Origin: UBA4736 sp002404015
Lineage (GTDB): Bacteria > Chloroflexota > Dormibacteria > Dormibacterales > Dormibacteraceae
Assembly (NCBI GenBank): GCA_036747295.1
Contig: DAIOCN010000008.1
Location: 1-64,000, forward strand
Reading direction: 5' to 3'
Length of the DNA: 64,000 nucleotides
A program made the position numbers and the translations under genes. The notes beneath the pieces are model-generated. The model was not told where the DNA came from. It did no database searches and worked only from the letters and a program-made list of their open reading frames with translations. Below are positions 8,605 through 17,580 of this stretch, in pieces (positions within the stretch are counted from its first letter, which is position 1; every line of letters begins with the position of its first letter).

Positions 8605-8850
8605 ATGAATCATGCAATCATCCTGGCGGGGGCGCTGATCGCCTTCGGCCTGGCACTCGGTGGGGGCGCTATCGGTGCCGCGATGGGCGACGGTCTGGCC
8701 GGCAACGCCACTATCGCCGGAGTGGCTCGTCAGCCGGAGGCCCAGGGCCGCCTGACCGGCCTGATGTTCATAATCATCGGCCTGGTCGAGGCCATGTACT
8801 TCATCAACCTTGGCCTCGGGTTCTACTTCGTCGTCGTCGTCGCCAAATAG
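8605..8850 (+). CDS. atpE: F1Fo ATP synthase subunit c
   Basis: 81-residue hairpin that oligomerises into the rotor ring. Helix 1 has the glycine-rich GGGAIGAAMGDG packing motif, the polar loop is ARQPEAQGR, and the ion-binding carboxylate is the Glu in GLVEAMYFI of helix 2. The residues that make Na+ sites (Gln in helix 1, Ser/Thr after the Glu) are absent, so the ring should be proton-coupled. AGGAGG lies just before the ATG. Its TAG shares one base with the GTG of atpF. Confidence 0.95.
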   Translation: MNHAIILAGALIAFGLALGGGAIGAAMGDGLAGNATIAGVARQPEAQGRLTGLMFIIIGLVEAMYFINLGLGFYFVVVVAK

Positions 8851-9383
8851 TGTCCACGACGTTGGCGCTGGCCGCCCAGGCCAGCCTGCTCGAGATCAAC
8901 GCCACGCTGTTCGTGGAGCTGATCGCTTTCATCCTCATGGTGCTAGTGCTCGGCCACTACGTGTACCCGCTGATCATCAGCGTCGCCGAGTCCAGGCAGA
9001 AGCAGATCGAGCAGCAACTTGCGGTCGCCGAGCAGGCGCGCCTCGACGCGCAGACTCGCCTGGCAGAGGCGACGGCCCAGCTCGAAGAGGCCCGAGGCCA
9101 GGCCTCGGATATCATCGAGGGGGCGAAGAGGTCCGGAGACCAGCTCCGCGCGGAGTTGAGCCAGAAGGCGCACGAGGAGGCGGCCCGGCTGACCGAGCTC
9201 GCCGGCCAGGAGATCGAGTCCGAACGCCTGAGGGCGCTCGAGTCCGTGCGCGGCGAGGTGGCCGACCTTGTCGTCGCGGCAACCGAGAAGGTGGTCGGGG
9301 AGACGCTCGACGACGAGCGCCACCGCAAGCTCATCGACAAGGCGATCCGCGAGGTGGGGAAGAGTGGCGACCGCAGCCGCTAG
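8850..9383 (+). CDS. atpF: F1Fo ATP synthase subunit b
   Basis: Peripheral stalk subunit, 177 residues. One N-terminal membrane helix (about residues 16-38) is followed by a long charged, alanine-rich coiled-coil. The C-terminal region with LVVAATEKVVGETLDDERHRKLI is typical of the delta-binding end. The GTG start overlaps the atpE stop by one base, and the 3' end overlaps atpH by 20 nt. Confidence 0.93.
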   Translation: MSTTLALAAQASLLEINATLFVELIAFILMVLVLGHYVYPLIISVAESRQKQIEQQLAVAEQARLDAQTRLAEATAQLEEARGQASDIIEGAKRSGDQLRAELSQKAHEEAARLTELAGQEIESERLRALESVRGEVADLVVAATEKVVGETLDDERHRKLIDKAIREVGKSGDRSR

Positions 9384-9897
9384 GCGCTACTCGAAGGCGA
9401 TCCTCGAGCTGGCCGAGGCCGCTGGCGAGGTCAAGCTCTGGACCGAGCGGCTCGAGGTCGTACGCCAGTTCCTGACCGATCCCGACCTGGCCGCTGTCCT
9501 GGCCAACCCGAGCGTCACGGTGCAGCGCCGAAAGCAGGTCGTCGAGACGCTGGGCACCCACCTGATGGGCCGGGAGGGGCTGAACCTGGTCAAGCTCCTG
9601 ATCGAGACCGGGCGCGTCCAGGAGATCGACGGGGTCATCGATGAGTTCCATCGGCTGGCCGACCTGGCCGCGGGCCGGGTGCGCGCCACCGCGGTGACCG
9701 CCATCGAGCTTCCCCAGAAGGACGTCGACCAGCTGCTCGCCGACCTGTCGCGCCAGCTGGGCAAGGAGGTCAGGCTGGAGGTCGAGGTCGACCCGGCCAT
9801 CATGGGCGGCCTGGTCCTGCACGTGGGCGACCAGCTGATCGACGCCAGCGTCCGTACCCGACTGCTCCAGTTGCGACGGCGGCTGGCGACGGTTTAA
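9364..9897 (+). CDS. atpH: F1Fo ATP synthase subunit delta
   Basis: Links the b stalk to the top of F1. 177 residues from GTG 9364, beginning VATAAARRYSKAILELA, the usual delta N-terminus. The C-terminal motif with MGGLVLHVGDQLIDASVRTRL is diagnostic. An upstream GTG in frame would add residues lying wholly inside atpF and not resembling the family, so the start at 9364 is preferred. Confidence 0.93.
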   Translation: MATAAARRYSKAILELAEAAGEVKLWTERLEVVRQFLTDPDLAAVLANPSVTVQRRKQVVETLGTHLMGREGLNLVKLLIETGRVQEIDGVIDEFHRLADLAAGRVRATAVTAIELPQKDVDQLLADLSRQLGKEVRLEVEVDPAIMGGLVLHVGDQLIDASVRTRLLQLRRRLATV

Positions 9898-9917
9898 GCG
9901 CGAGTTTGAGGTAACCA

Positions 9918-11738
9918 ATGGGCATCAGCACCAAAGAGATCAGCGACGTGATCAAGCAGCGGCTCCGGGACTTCGAGGCCGAGATGGTGACGGCGGACGT
10001 CGGCCGCATCGTGACCGTGGGCGACGGCATCGCCCAGATCTACGGCCTCGCGGGCGCCATGGCCGGCGAGCTGCTCGAGTTCCCGGGCGAGGTTTACGGG
10101 ATGGCGCTGAACCTGGAGACGGACCAGGTCCGGGCGGTGATCATGGGGCCCTACGAGCACCTCCAGGAGGGCGACGAGGTCCGCACCACCGGCCGCATCG
10201 TCGAGGTGCCGGTCGGCCCCGAGCTGATCGGCAGGGTCGTGAACCCGCTGGGGCAGCCGCTGGACGGCAAGGGGCCCATCAAGACCAAGAAGACGATGCC
10301 GATCGAGCGGATCGCCCCCGGTGTCATCACCCGCCAGAGGGTGGACACTCCGGTCCAGACCGGGATCATCGCCATCGACGCGATGATCCCGATCGGACGC
10401 GGCCAGCGGGAGCTGATCATCGGCGACCGGCAGACGGGCAAGACGGCGATCCTGCTGGACACGATCATCAACCAGAAGGGCAAGGACCTGGTCTGCATCT
10501 ACGTGGCGATCGGCCAGAACGCATCCTCCATCGCCCGGGTGGCCGCGACCCTAGAGGAGTACGGCGCGATGGAGTACACGATCATCGTCGCGGCCACCGC
10601 CTCCGAGCCCGCGACCCTCAACTACATCGCCCCCTACGCGGGCTGCGCGATGGGCGAGTTCTTCATGGAAGAGGGCAAGGAGGCGCTCTGCTGCTACGAC
10701 GACCTGACCAAGCACGCCTGGGCCTACCGAGAGATGTCGCTGACGCTGCGCCGGCCCCCCGGCCGGGAGGCCTACCCGGGTGACGTGTTCTACCTGCACT
10801 CCCGCCTGCTGGAGCGCGCCGCGAAGCTCAACAAGGACAACGGGAACGGCTCCCTGACGGCCCTGCCGGTGATCGAGACCCAGGCCGGCGACGTGTCTGC
10901 CTACATCCCGACCAACGTCATCTCGATCACCGACGGCCAGATCTTCCTGCAGGGCGACCTTTTCAACTCCGGCGTCCGGCCCGCAATCTCGGTGGGCATC
11001 TCGGTGTCGCGGGTGGGCGGCGACGCCCAGATCCGGCCCATGAACAAGGTCGCCGGACAGATGAAGCTGGAGCTCGCGCAGTACCGCGAGCTGGCCGCCT
11101 TCTCGCAGTTCGCCTCCGACCTGGACCAGGGCACGCGCCGCCAGCTCGACCGGGGCGCCCGGCTGACCGAGCTGCTGAAGCAGAAGCAGTACGAGCCGAT
11201 TCCGGTCGGCCTGCAGGTCTGCCTGATCTACGCCGGCACCAAAGGCTTCCTCGACCAGGTGCCGGTGAACCGGGTGAAGGAGTGGGAGGACGGCTACGCC
11301 CGCTTCATGCGCTCCGAGCGCAAGGCCTTCCTGGACTCGATCGAGAAGGACAAGAAGTGGGAGGACGAGACCATCAAGCAGGTCGAGGACTCGCTGAAGG
11401 CCTTCAACAAGCAGTTCGGCGTGGCCACGAAGACGGCCGACGCCAAGGCCGACGCCAAGGCCGACGCCAAAGGCGAGGAAAAGGACGATGCCAAGGCCGA
11501 GGACAAAGCCAAGGGCAAGGGCGATGCCAAAGCCGATGCCAAGGCCGAGGGCGAGGACAAGGCCGAGGGCAAGGGCGATGCCAAAGCCGAGGCTGACGAA
11601 GGCGCCAAGGGCGAGACCAAGGCCGGCGAGAGCCGAGCGGCCAAGCCAGCCGCGAAGCCAGCCGCCACGGTGGCGGCCAAGGCGGCCAAGCCAGCCAAGC
11701 CAGCAGCTAAAAAGCCCAAGAAGGAGAAGAAGACCTAA
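9918..11738 (+). CDS. atpA: F1Fo ATP synthase subunit alpha with a long charged C-terminal extension
   Basis: Non-catalytic nucleotide-binding subunit of F1. Residues 1 to about 505 are a complete alpha subunit: Walker A GDRQTGKT, and the signature block RPAISVGISVSRVGG. The family usually stops near residue 505-515. Here about 100 further residues follow, made almost only of Lys, Ala, Asp, Glu and Gly in A-D-A-K and K-G-D-A-K-like repeats, ending in a strongly basic AAKKPKKEKK-type tail. The tail is in frame and uses the same codons (GCC, AAG, GAC) as the rest of the gene. Confidence 0.95.
   Translation: MGISTKEISDVIKQRLRDFEAEMVTADVGRIVTVGDGIAQIYGLAGAMAGELLEFPGEVYGMALNLETDQVRAVIMGPYEHLQEGDEVRTTGRIVEVPVGPELIGRVVNPLGQPLDGKGPIKTKKTMPIERIAPGVITRQRVDTPVQTGIIAIDAMIPIGRGQRELIIGDRQTGKTAILLDTIINQKGKDLVCIYVAIGQNASSIARVAATLEEYGAMEYTIIVAATASEPATLNYIAPYAGCAMGEFFMEEGKEALCCYDDLTKHAWAYREMSLTLRRPPGREAYPGDVFYLHSRLLERAAKLNKDNGNGSLTALPVIETQAGDVSAYIPTNVISITDGQIFLQGDLFNSGVRPAISVGISVSRVGGDAQIRPMNKVAGQMKLELAQYRELAAFSQFASDLDQGTRRQLDRGARLTELLKQKQYEPIPVGLQVCLIYAGTKGFLDQVPVNRVKEWEDGYARFMRSERKAFLDSIEKDKKWEDETIKQVEDSLKAFNKQFGVATKTADAKADAKADAKGEEKDDAKAEDKAKGKGDAKADAKAEGEDKAEGKGDAKAEADEGAKGETKAGESRAAKPAAKPAATVAAKAAKPAKPAAKKPKKEKKT
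11440..11735 (+). repeat. Degenerate Lys/Ala/Asp-coding repeat in the 3' end of atpA
   Basis: Low-complexity tract built from variations on GCC-AAG-GCC-GAC codons, encoding the C-terminal tail of AtpA. Nearly identical blocks recur (for example GGCAAGGGCGATGCCAAAGC twice about 54 bp apart), which points to growth by slippage or unequal recombination. The frame is kept throughout. The first half is mixed-charge and the last 35 residues are Ala/Lys/Pro-rich and basic. Confidence 0.85.
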
Positions 11739-11877
11739 TGTCCCGCTCCAGAGATTCGTCGGTAATTTGTGGCTCCGGATGCCGATGGCGGCGTCAGGGG
11801 GCCCGGCCCGTCGTCGTCCCGCACTTAAAGTGCGCTCCTCCTAGTGCCACCCCTTCCTTGCCCTCGGCGCCCGGACC

Positions 11878-11894
11878 GGCACCCGTCGGGTGCC
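11878..11894 (+). other. Hairpin between atpA and atpG
   Basis: Perfect 7-bp stem GGCACCC/GGGTGCC with a three-base loop in the 197-nt gap between atpA and atpG. A second near-palindrome, GCACTTAAAGTGC, lies at 11821-11833. There is no T tract, so it is not a standard intrinsic terminator; it could affect mRNA processing or stability inside the operon. The rest of the gap shows no gene. Confidence 0.55.
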
Positions 11895-11935
11895 TGCCAC
11901 AACTTCCTCGACAAACTTCTGGAGCAGGACACTAG

Positions 11936-12805
11936 TTGGCTTCGCTCCGCGACATCCGGAACCGGATCAACTCGATCAAGAACACCCAGAAGATCACCAA
12001 GGCGATGCAAGTGGTGGCCGCGACCAGGCTGCGCCGGGCCCAGCAGGCGGTCCTGGCCACCCGACCCTACGCGGAGAAGATGCTGGAGGTCCTGCAGACG
12101 ACCGCCGAGCTGGCGACCGAGTACAAGCATCCCTTCCTGGAGCGCCGCGACGGCGGGCGCGCGATCGTGATCCTGATCACCTCGGACCGGGGCCTGGCCG
12201 GCGCCCTCAACGCCAACACCCTGCGCGCCGTCAACCGCTACGTGAACCAGAACCTGAAGGGCCAGGCCCGCTACGTGACCCTGGGCCGCAAGGGCCGCGA
12301 CTTCATGCGGCGCTTCCGGCGCGAGATCATCGCCGAGGCCAGCGGGCTGACCGATCGGCCCCGGGAGCACGAGATCCTGCCGGCCGTGACGGCGGCGATC
12401 GACGAGTACCGGGAGGGCAACGCCGACCAGGTCATCCTCGCCTACGCGCGCTGGGTCTCCACGCTCCGCCAGGAAGCCGTCGTACGCACCCTGGTGCCGG
12501 TGGACGTTCCCGAGCGCGAGGACAAGGGGCCCCGTAGCGAGTACATCTACGAGCCGGGCCCCGAAGAGGTCCTCGACCAGCTGCTGCCCCGATACGTGGA
12601 GACCCAGGTCTACCAGGCCGTGCTGGAGAACCAGGCCAGCTTCTACTCGGCGCAGATGATCGCGATGCAGAACGCGACCAACGCGGCGGGCGACCTTGTC
12701 GAGAGTTTCACCCTGACGGCCAACAAGCTCCGCCAGGCCAGCATCACCACCGAGCTTATGGAGATAGTGAGCGGCGCGGAAACCCTGCGCGGCTCGTCCT
12801 TGTGA
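11936..12805 (+). CDS. atpG: F1Fo ATP synthase subunit gamma
   Basis: Central rotor shaft of F1, 289 residues. The N-terminus ASLRDIRNRINSIKNTQKIT and the C-terminal helix (ALVESFTLTANKLRQASITTE-like, ending EIVSGAETL) are the family's coiled-coil ends. The start is the TTG at 11936, preceded by GGAGCAGGA; no better start exists. The unusual feature is the 197-nt gap from atpA, in an operon whose other gaps are mostly below 25 nt. Confidence 0.94.
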   Translation: MASLRDIRNRINSIKNTQKITKAMQVVAATRLRRAQQAVLATRPYAEKMLEVLQTTAELATEYKHPFLERRDGGRAIVILITSDRGLAGALNANTLRAVNRYVNQNLKGQARYVTLGRKGRDFMRRFRREIIAEASGLTDRPREHEILPAVTAAIDEYREGNADQVILAYARWVSTLRQEAVVRTLVPVDVPEREDKGPRSEYIYEPGPEEVLDQLLPRYVETQVYQAVLENQASFYSAQMIAMQNATNAAGDLVESFTLTANKLRQASITTELMEIVSGAETLRGSSL

Positions 12806-12819
12806 GGAGCTAGACCAAC

Positions 12820-14264
<1,445 letters not shown>

Positions 14265-14268
<4 letters not shown>

Positions 14269-14449
14269 GAGGGTGTTGGAAAAGGTCGGCGAGGGATTCG
14301 GTGGCCAGGTGGCCCAGCTCCTAGGCGCCTCCGAGAACCGGAGCAAAGCGTATTGGAGATACGCGTCGCGAGGATCGCAGGAGGCAACGACGGAGATGGG
14401 CCGCATGGGCGCCGAAGCACCGTCGATTCCTTTTTCAACGGCCTGCTAG
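14265..14449 (+). mobile_element. MITE-like element, copy 1 (between atpD and atpC)
   Basis: Element of about 180 bp whose inverted copy lies at 19742-19926, differing at about ten positions. Imperfect 19-bp terminal inverted repeats are at 14267-14285 and 14429-14447 (form AGCAGGnnGcTGAAAAAGG), and both ends abut CTAG (14265-14268 and 14446-14449), which may be a target duplication. Inside are shorter palindromes (GTATTGGAGATAC). A frame open across the unit encodes about 58 residues (ending PSIPFSTAC), also open in copy 2. No transposase is present, so any movement would need one supplied in trans. Confidence 0.8.
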
Positions 14450-14452
14450 AAA

Positions 14453-14863
14453 GTGCCCATCCCGCTGCGGGTCGTCAGCGTAGAGGAGAGCCTTTTCGAG
14501 GGCGAGGCCGACTTCATCGTCGCCACCGGGTCGGACGGGGAGCTGGGCATCCTGCCCAACCACGCGCCCCTGCTCACCACGCTGGCGCCCGGGCCACTCA
14601 TGATCCGGCACTCCGGGAGCGAGGATGTGCTCTTCGTCGGAGGCGGGTTCATGGAGGTGCTGCCCGACCGCGTGACCGTGCTCGCGGACGTCGCCGAGCG
14701 GGCGGAGGACATCTCGGAGGAGGCCGCCGAGGAGGCGCGGAAGCGGGCCCAGGATGCGCTTGCCGGGGATCTGAGCCCCCTGGAGCAGGCCCAGATGACG
14801 GGGGTCCTGGAGATGGCGGAGGCCCGCCTTCGCCTCTCTCGGGTGCGCCGGGGCAGAGGCTAG
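14453..14863 (+). CDS. atpC: F1Fo ATP synthase subunit epsilon
   Basis: 136 residues: beta-sandwich with LRVVSVEESLFEGEADFIVATGSDGELGILPNHAPLL split across residues 5-41, then a two-helix C-terminal domain rich in Glu and Ala (AEDISEEAAEEARKRAQDAL). The GTG at 14453 starts three bases after the border of the MITE-like element. That element is the only thing separating it from atpD, so its expression now depends on read-through of about 185 bp of inserted DNA. Confidence 0.92.
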   Translation: MPIPLRVVSVEESLFEGEADFIVATGSDGELGILPNHAPLLTTLAPGPLMIRHSGSEDVLFVGGGFMEVLPDRVTVLADVAERAEDISEEAAEEARKRAQDALAGDLSPLEQAQMTGVLEMAEARLRLSRVRRGRG

Positions 14864-14910
14864 TCGTCTCCTAGACACCCGGCTCCCGCGGGACGGCTAC
14901 GATCTAAGCC

Positions 14911-16245
14911 GTGACCTCGCGCCGACCCGTCCGCGCGCGCCGCCGCGACCATGTGCTCTTCGTCACCGGCGGCTTTCCGCTGCATGGCCGGATCTGCGTC
15001 AGCGGGTCGAAAAACGCCTCGCTCCCGATCATGGCGGCCTCCATGTTGACCCCCGAACGGGTCGTGCTTCGCAACGTCCCAGAGGTCGCCGACACGGACC
15101 TGATGCGGGAGATTATCCACTCGCTGGGCGGCCGGACGCGGTCGCTGGGGGACGGCTCGCTCTCGCTCAACTCGAAGGAGATCGACAGCCACGTCCCGGA
15201 CGACCTGGGCCGCCGGATGCGGGCCTCCATCGTCCTCCTGGGGGCGCTGCTCGCCAGGACGGGGCGAGCTCGGCTGCCCCGGCCGGGAGGCGACGAGATC
15301 GGCGCCCGCCGAGTTGAGCAGCACATCCGCGGCCTCCGCCAGATGGGCGCCGAGGTGGAGGAGACCAAGACCGAGTTCGTAGCCAGCGCCAAGCGGCTGC
15401 ACGGGGCCCGGGTGATCTTCGATCTGCCGACCGTGACCGGCACCGAGAACATCATGCTGGCCGCCGTCACGGCCGAAGGCCGGACGGAGATATTCAACGC
15501 GGCCCGCGAGCCGCATGTCCAGGATCTCGCCCGCTTCCTGCAGGAGATGGGCGCACAGGTCCACGGCGCGGGCACGGACGAGATCGTGATCGAGGGTGTC
15601 GAGCGGCTGCACGGGGCCGAGCACCAGGTGATCCCCGACTACCTCGAGGCGGGCACCTACGCGATCGCGGCGGCGGCCACGGGCGGCGACGTGACCCTGG
15701 AGTGCAGCCCGCCCGGCGACCTGACGCAGGTCCTCCTCAAGCTCCAGCAGGCGGGAGCCGACATCGAGACCGGCCAGGGCCTGATCCGCGTCCACCGCAA
15801 CCGCCGCTGGCACCTGCAGCCCGTCGATCTCTCGACCTGGGTCCACCCGGGCTTCCCGACCGACCTCCAGGCCCAGTACCTGGCCCTGATGACCCAGGCC
15901 CAGGGCGACTCGATCGTCTCCGAGTACCTCTTCGAGAACCGGTTCCAGCACGTCCCTGAGCTGCTCCGAATGGGGGCTCGGATCACGGTCCACGGCCGGG
16001 ACTGCTACATCCACGGGCCCAGCCGCCTGCACGGCATCGACGTCCTGGTCCCCGACATCCGGTCCGGCGCCGCGCTTGTGATCGCGGCCCTCTGCGCCCG
16101 CGGGGTGACGGAGCTCCACCAGGCCTGGCACGTGGACCGCGGCTACCAGGACCTGGTCGGCAAGCTGACCGACCTGGGCGCCCGCATCGAACGCCGCGAC
16201 CCAGGCGGCCACGGCCTCCCCTCAACGAAAGAAACGTATGAATAA
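14911..16245 (+). CDS. murA: UDP-N-acetylglucosamine 1-carboxyvinyltransferase with Asp at the usual Cys position
   Basis: First committed step of peptidoglycan synthesis: transfers enolpyruvate from PEP to UDP-GlcNAc. 444 residues. The GSKNASLPIMAA block contains the conserved Lys-Asn, PGFPTDLQAQ contains the catalytic Asp, and the C-terminal VDRGYQDLVGKLTDLGA block is present. The PEP-site loop reads PGGDEIGARRVEQH, with Asp128 where most MurA enzymes have the Cys that fosfomycin alkylates. GTG start at 14911, seven bases after TACGAT and without a Shine-Dalgarno, so possibly leaderless. Confidence 0.92.
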   Translation: MTSRRPVRARRRDHVLFVTGGFPLHGRICVSGSKNASLPIMAASMLTPERVVLRNVPEVADTDLMREIIHSLGGRTRSLGDGSLSLNSKEIDSHVPDDLGRRMRASIVLLGALLARTGRARLPRPGGDEIGARRVEQHIRGLRQMGAEVEETKTEFVASAKRLHGARVIFDLPTVTGTENIMLAAVTAEGRTEIFNAAREPHVQDLARFLQEMGAQVHGAGTDEIVIEGVERLHGAEHQVIPDYLEAGTYAIAAAATGGDVTLECSPPGDLTQVLLKLQQAGADIETGQGLIRVHRNRRWHLQPVDLSTWVHPGFPTDLQAQYLALMTQAQGDSIVSEYLFENRFQHVPELLRMGARITVHGRDCYIHGPSRLHGIDVLVPDIRSGAALVIAALCARGVTELHQAWHVDRGYQDLVGKLTDLGARIERRDPGGHGLPSTKETYE

Positions 16246-16377
16246 GGGGCCTGGGGGCAACCGCAGGCGGTTTCCCCCAGGGGACCCCCTTCCCATACTG
16301 CTGTGTCGGCCGGCGCCTGGAAGAGGGACCCACACGGCCCGGCGGAGCCGGGCCTACAGGCGACATCCCTTCTCTTA
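16246..16377 (+). repeat. Two-hairpin intergenic repeat, copy 1a
   Basis: First hairpin: GGGGG and AACCG pairing with CGGTT and CCCCC around 16253-16280. Then the run ACCCCCTTCCC, a spacer of about 55 nt, and a second perfect hairpin GGCCCGGC-GGA-GCCGGGCC at 16336-16354. It ends with CGACATCCCTTCTCTT. Related copies lie at 16438-16571, 37732-37857 and 61311-61450. Confidence 0.75.
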
Positions 16378-16437
16378 GATGCTGGCCAAAAAAATCGGGA
16401 TCGACCTCGGCACTATCACCGTCCTGATCTACGTGCG

Positions 16438-16571
16438 GGGGCCTGGGGGCAACCGCAGGCGGTTTCCCCCGGGGGACCCCCTTCCCTTACTGCTGTGTCG
16501 GCCGGCGCCTGGAACAGGGACCCACACGGCCCGGCGAAGCCGGGCCTACAGGCGACATCTCCTCTCTTAAG
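16438..16571 (+). repeat. Two-hairpin intergenic repeat, copy 1b
   Basis: Second copy inside the tandem duplication, with the same two hairpins; one stem base differs (GGCCCGGC-GAA-GCCGGGCC). It directly precedes the functional mreB start, so it forms the mreB 5' leader or the murA 3' end. Confidence 0.75.
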
Positions 16572-16572
16572 A

Positions 16573-17580
16573 ATGCTGGCCAAAAAAATCGGGATCGACC
16601 TCGGCACCAGCACCGTCCTGATCTACGTACGGGGCGAGGGGATCGTCGTCAACGAGCCTTCCCTGGTGGCCGTCAACCGGGACGGAACCCGGATCCTGGC
16701 GGTCGGGCGGCAGGCATTCGAGATGGTCGGCCGCACCCATGAGGCGATCCAGGTCGTGCGGCCCATGAAGGACGGGGTCATCGCCGACTTCGTCGTGACC
16801 GAGGGGATGCTGCATTACTTCATCGCCAAGGTGCAGGGCCGCCAGCGCCTGTTCAAGCCGGAGGTCATGATCTGCGTGCCCTCGGGCGTGACCAGCGTGG
16901 AGCGGCGGGCGGTGACCGAGGCGGCGATCTCGGCGGGCGCCCGCCAGGCCTGGCTGATCGACGAGCCACTGGCGGCCGCGATCGGCGCCGGCCTGCCCAT
17001 CAACGAACCGCGCGGCAACGCGGTCTGCGACATCGGCGGCGGCACGACCGAGATCGCCGTGATCTCCCTTTCCGGGATGGTCGTCGCCCACTCGGTGCGG
17101 GTCGGCGGAAACCGGGTCGACGAGGCGATCGCCGCTTTCCTGAAGCGCCGCCACAGCTTGCTGATCGGGGAACGGACGGCCGAGGAGATCAAGATCGAGG
17201 TGGGCTCGGCCGTCCAGATGAAGGAGCCGCTGCGGATCGAGGTGAAGGGTCGCGACCTCGTTTCCGGGCTGCCGAAGAACGTAGGCGTGAACTCGAACGA
17301 GATCACCGAGACCATCCAGGAGCCCCTGACAGCGATCGTGGCCGGCATCCGCAACGTGCTCGAGCAGACCCCGCCCGAGCTGGCGGCCGATATCTTTGAG
17401 CGCGGGATCGTGCTCTCCGGCGGCGCCGCCCAACTCCGCGGACTCGACCGCTTCGTGTCCATGCACACCGGGATCCCTGCCATCGTGGCCGACGAACCCC
17501 AGACCTGCGTCGTCCGAGGCACCGGGCTCGCGCTCGAACATTTCGAGGTCCTGAAGCGCAACCAGCTCTACCTCAGGTGA
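16573..17580 (+). CDS. mreB: Rod shape-determining protein MreB
   Basis: Actin-like cytoskeletal ATPase directing lateral wall synthesis, 335 residues, normal length. Phosphate-1 motif GIDLGTSTVLIY near residue 6, VCDIGGGTTEIAVI as phosphate 2, and GIVLSGGAAQLRG as the adenosine motif. The start is ATG 16573; the frame is open back to 16303, but that upstream part is translation of the intergenic repeat. No mreC or mreD follows; instead a glycosyltransferase starts four bases inside the stop codon. Confidence 0.95.
   Translation: MLAKKIGIDLGTSTVLIYVRGEGIVVNEPSLVAVNRDGTRILAVGRQAFEMVGRTHEAIQVVRPMKDGVIADFVVTEGMLHYFIAKVQGRQRLFKPEVMICVPSGVTSVERRAVTEAAISAGARQAWLIDEPLAAAIGAGLPINEPRGNAVCDIGGGTTEIAVISLSGMVVAHSVRVGGNRVDEAIAAFLKRRHSLLIGERTAEEIKIEVGSAVQMKEPLRIEVKGRDLVSGLPKNVGVNSNEITETIQEPLTAIVAGIRNVLEQTPPELAADIFERGIVLSGGAAQLRGLDRFVSMHTGIPAIVADEPQTCVVRGTGLALEHFEVLKRNQLYLR

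Larger units (their letters stand above)
16246..16633 (+). repeat. mreB: Tandem duplication (two units of about 194 bp) covering the mreB leader and first codons
   Basis: Unit 1 runs about 16246-16439 and unit 2 about 16440-16633, roughly 95% identical. Each holds a two-hairpin intergenic element followed by the first 20 or so codons of mreB. The unit 1 copy starts at ATG 16379 and encodes MLAKKIGIDLGTITVLIYVRG before running into unit 2 and stopping, so it is a stub. The real mreB starts in unit 2. The 327-nt gap between murA and mreB is entirely this duplication. Confidence 0.92.

Noticed and set aside
11440..11735. CRISPR-like or tandem DNA array in the atpA 3' end
   Set aside because: Repeats are short, degenerate, codon-phased and without unique spacers, so they are protein low complexity rather than an array.
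16303..16572. N-terminal extension of MreB (frame open from 16303)
   Set aside because: The added residues are translation of the intergenic hairpin repeat and the duplicated mreB start in another frame; MreB homology begins exactly at ATG 16573.
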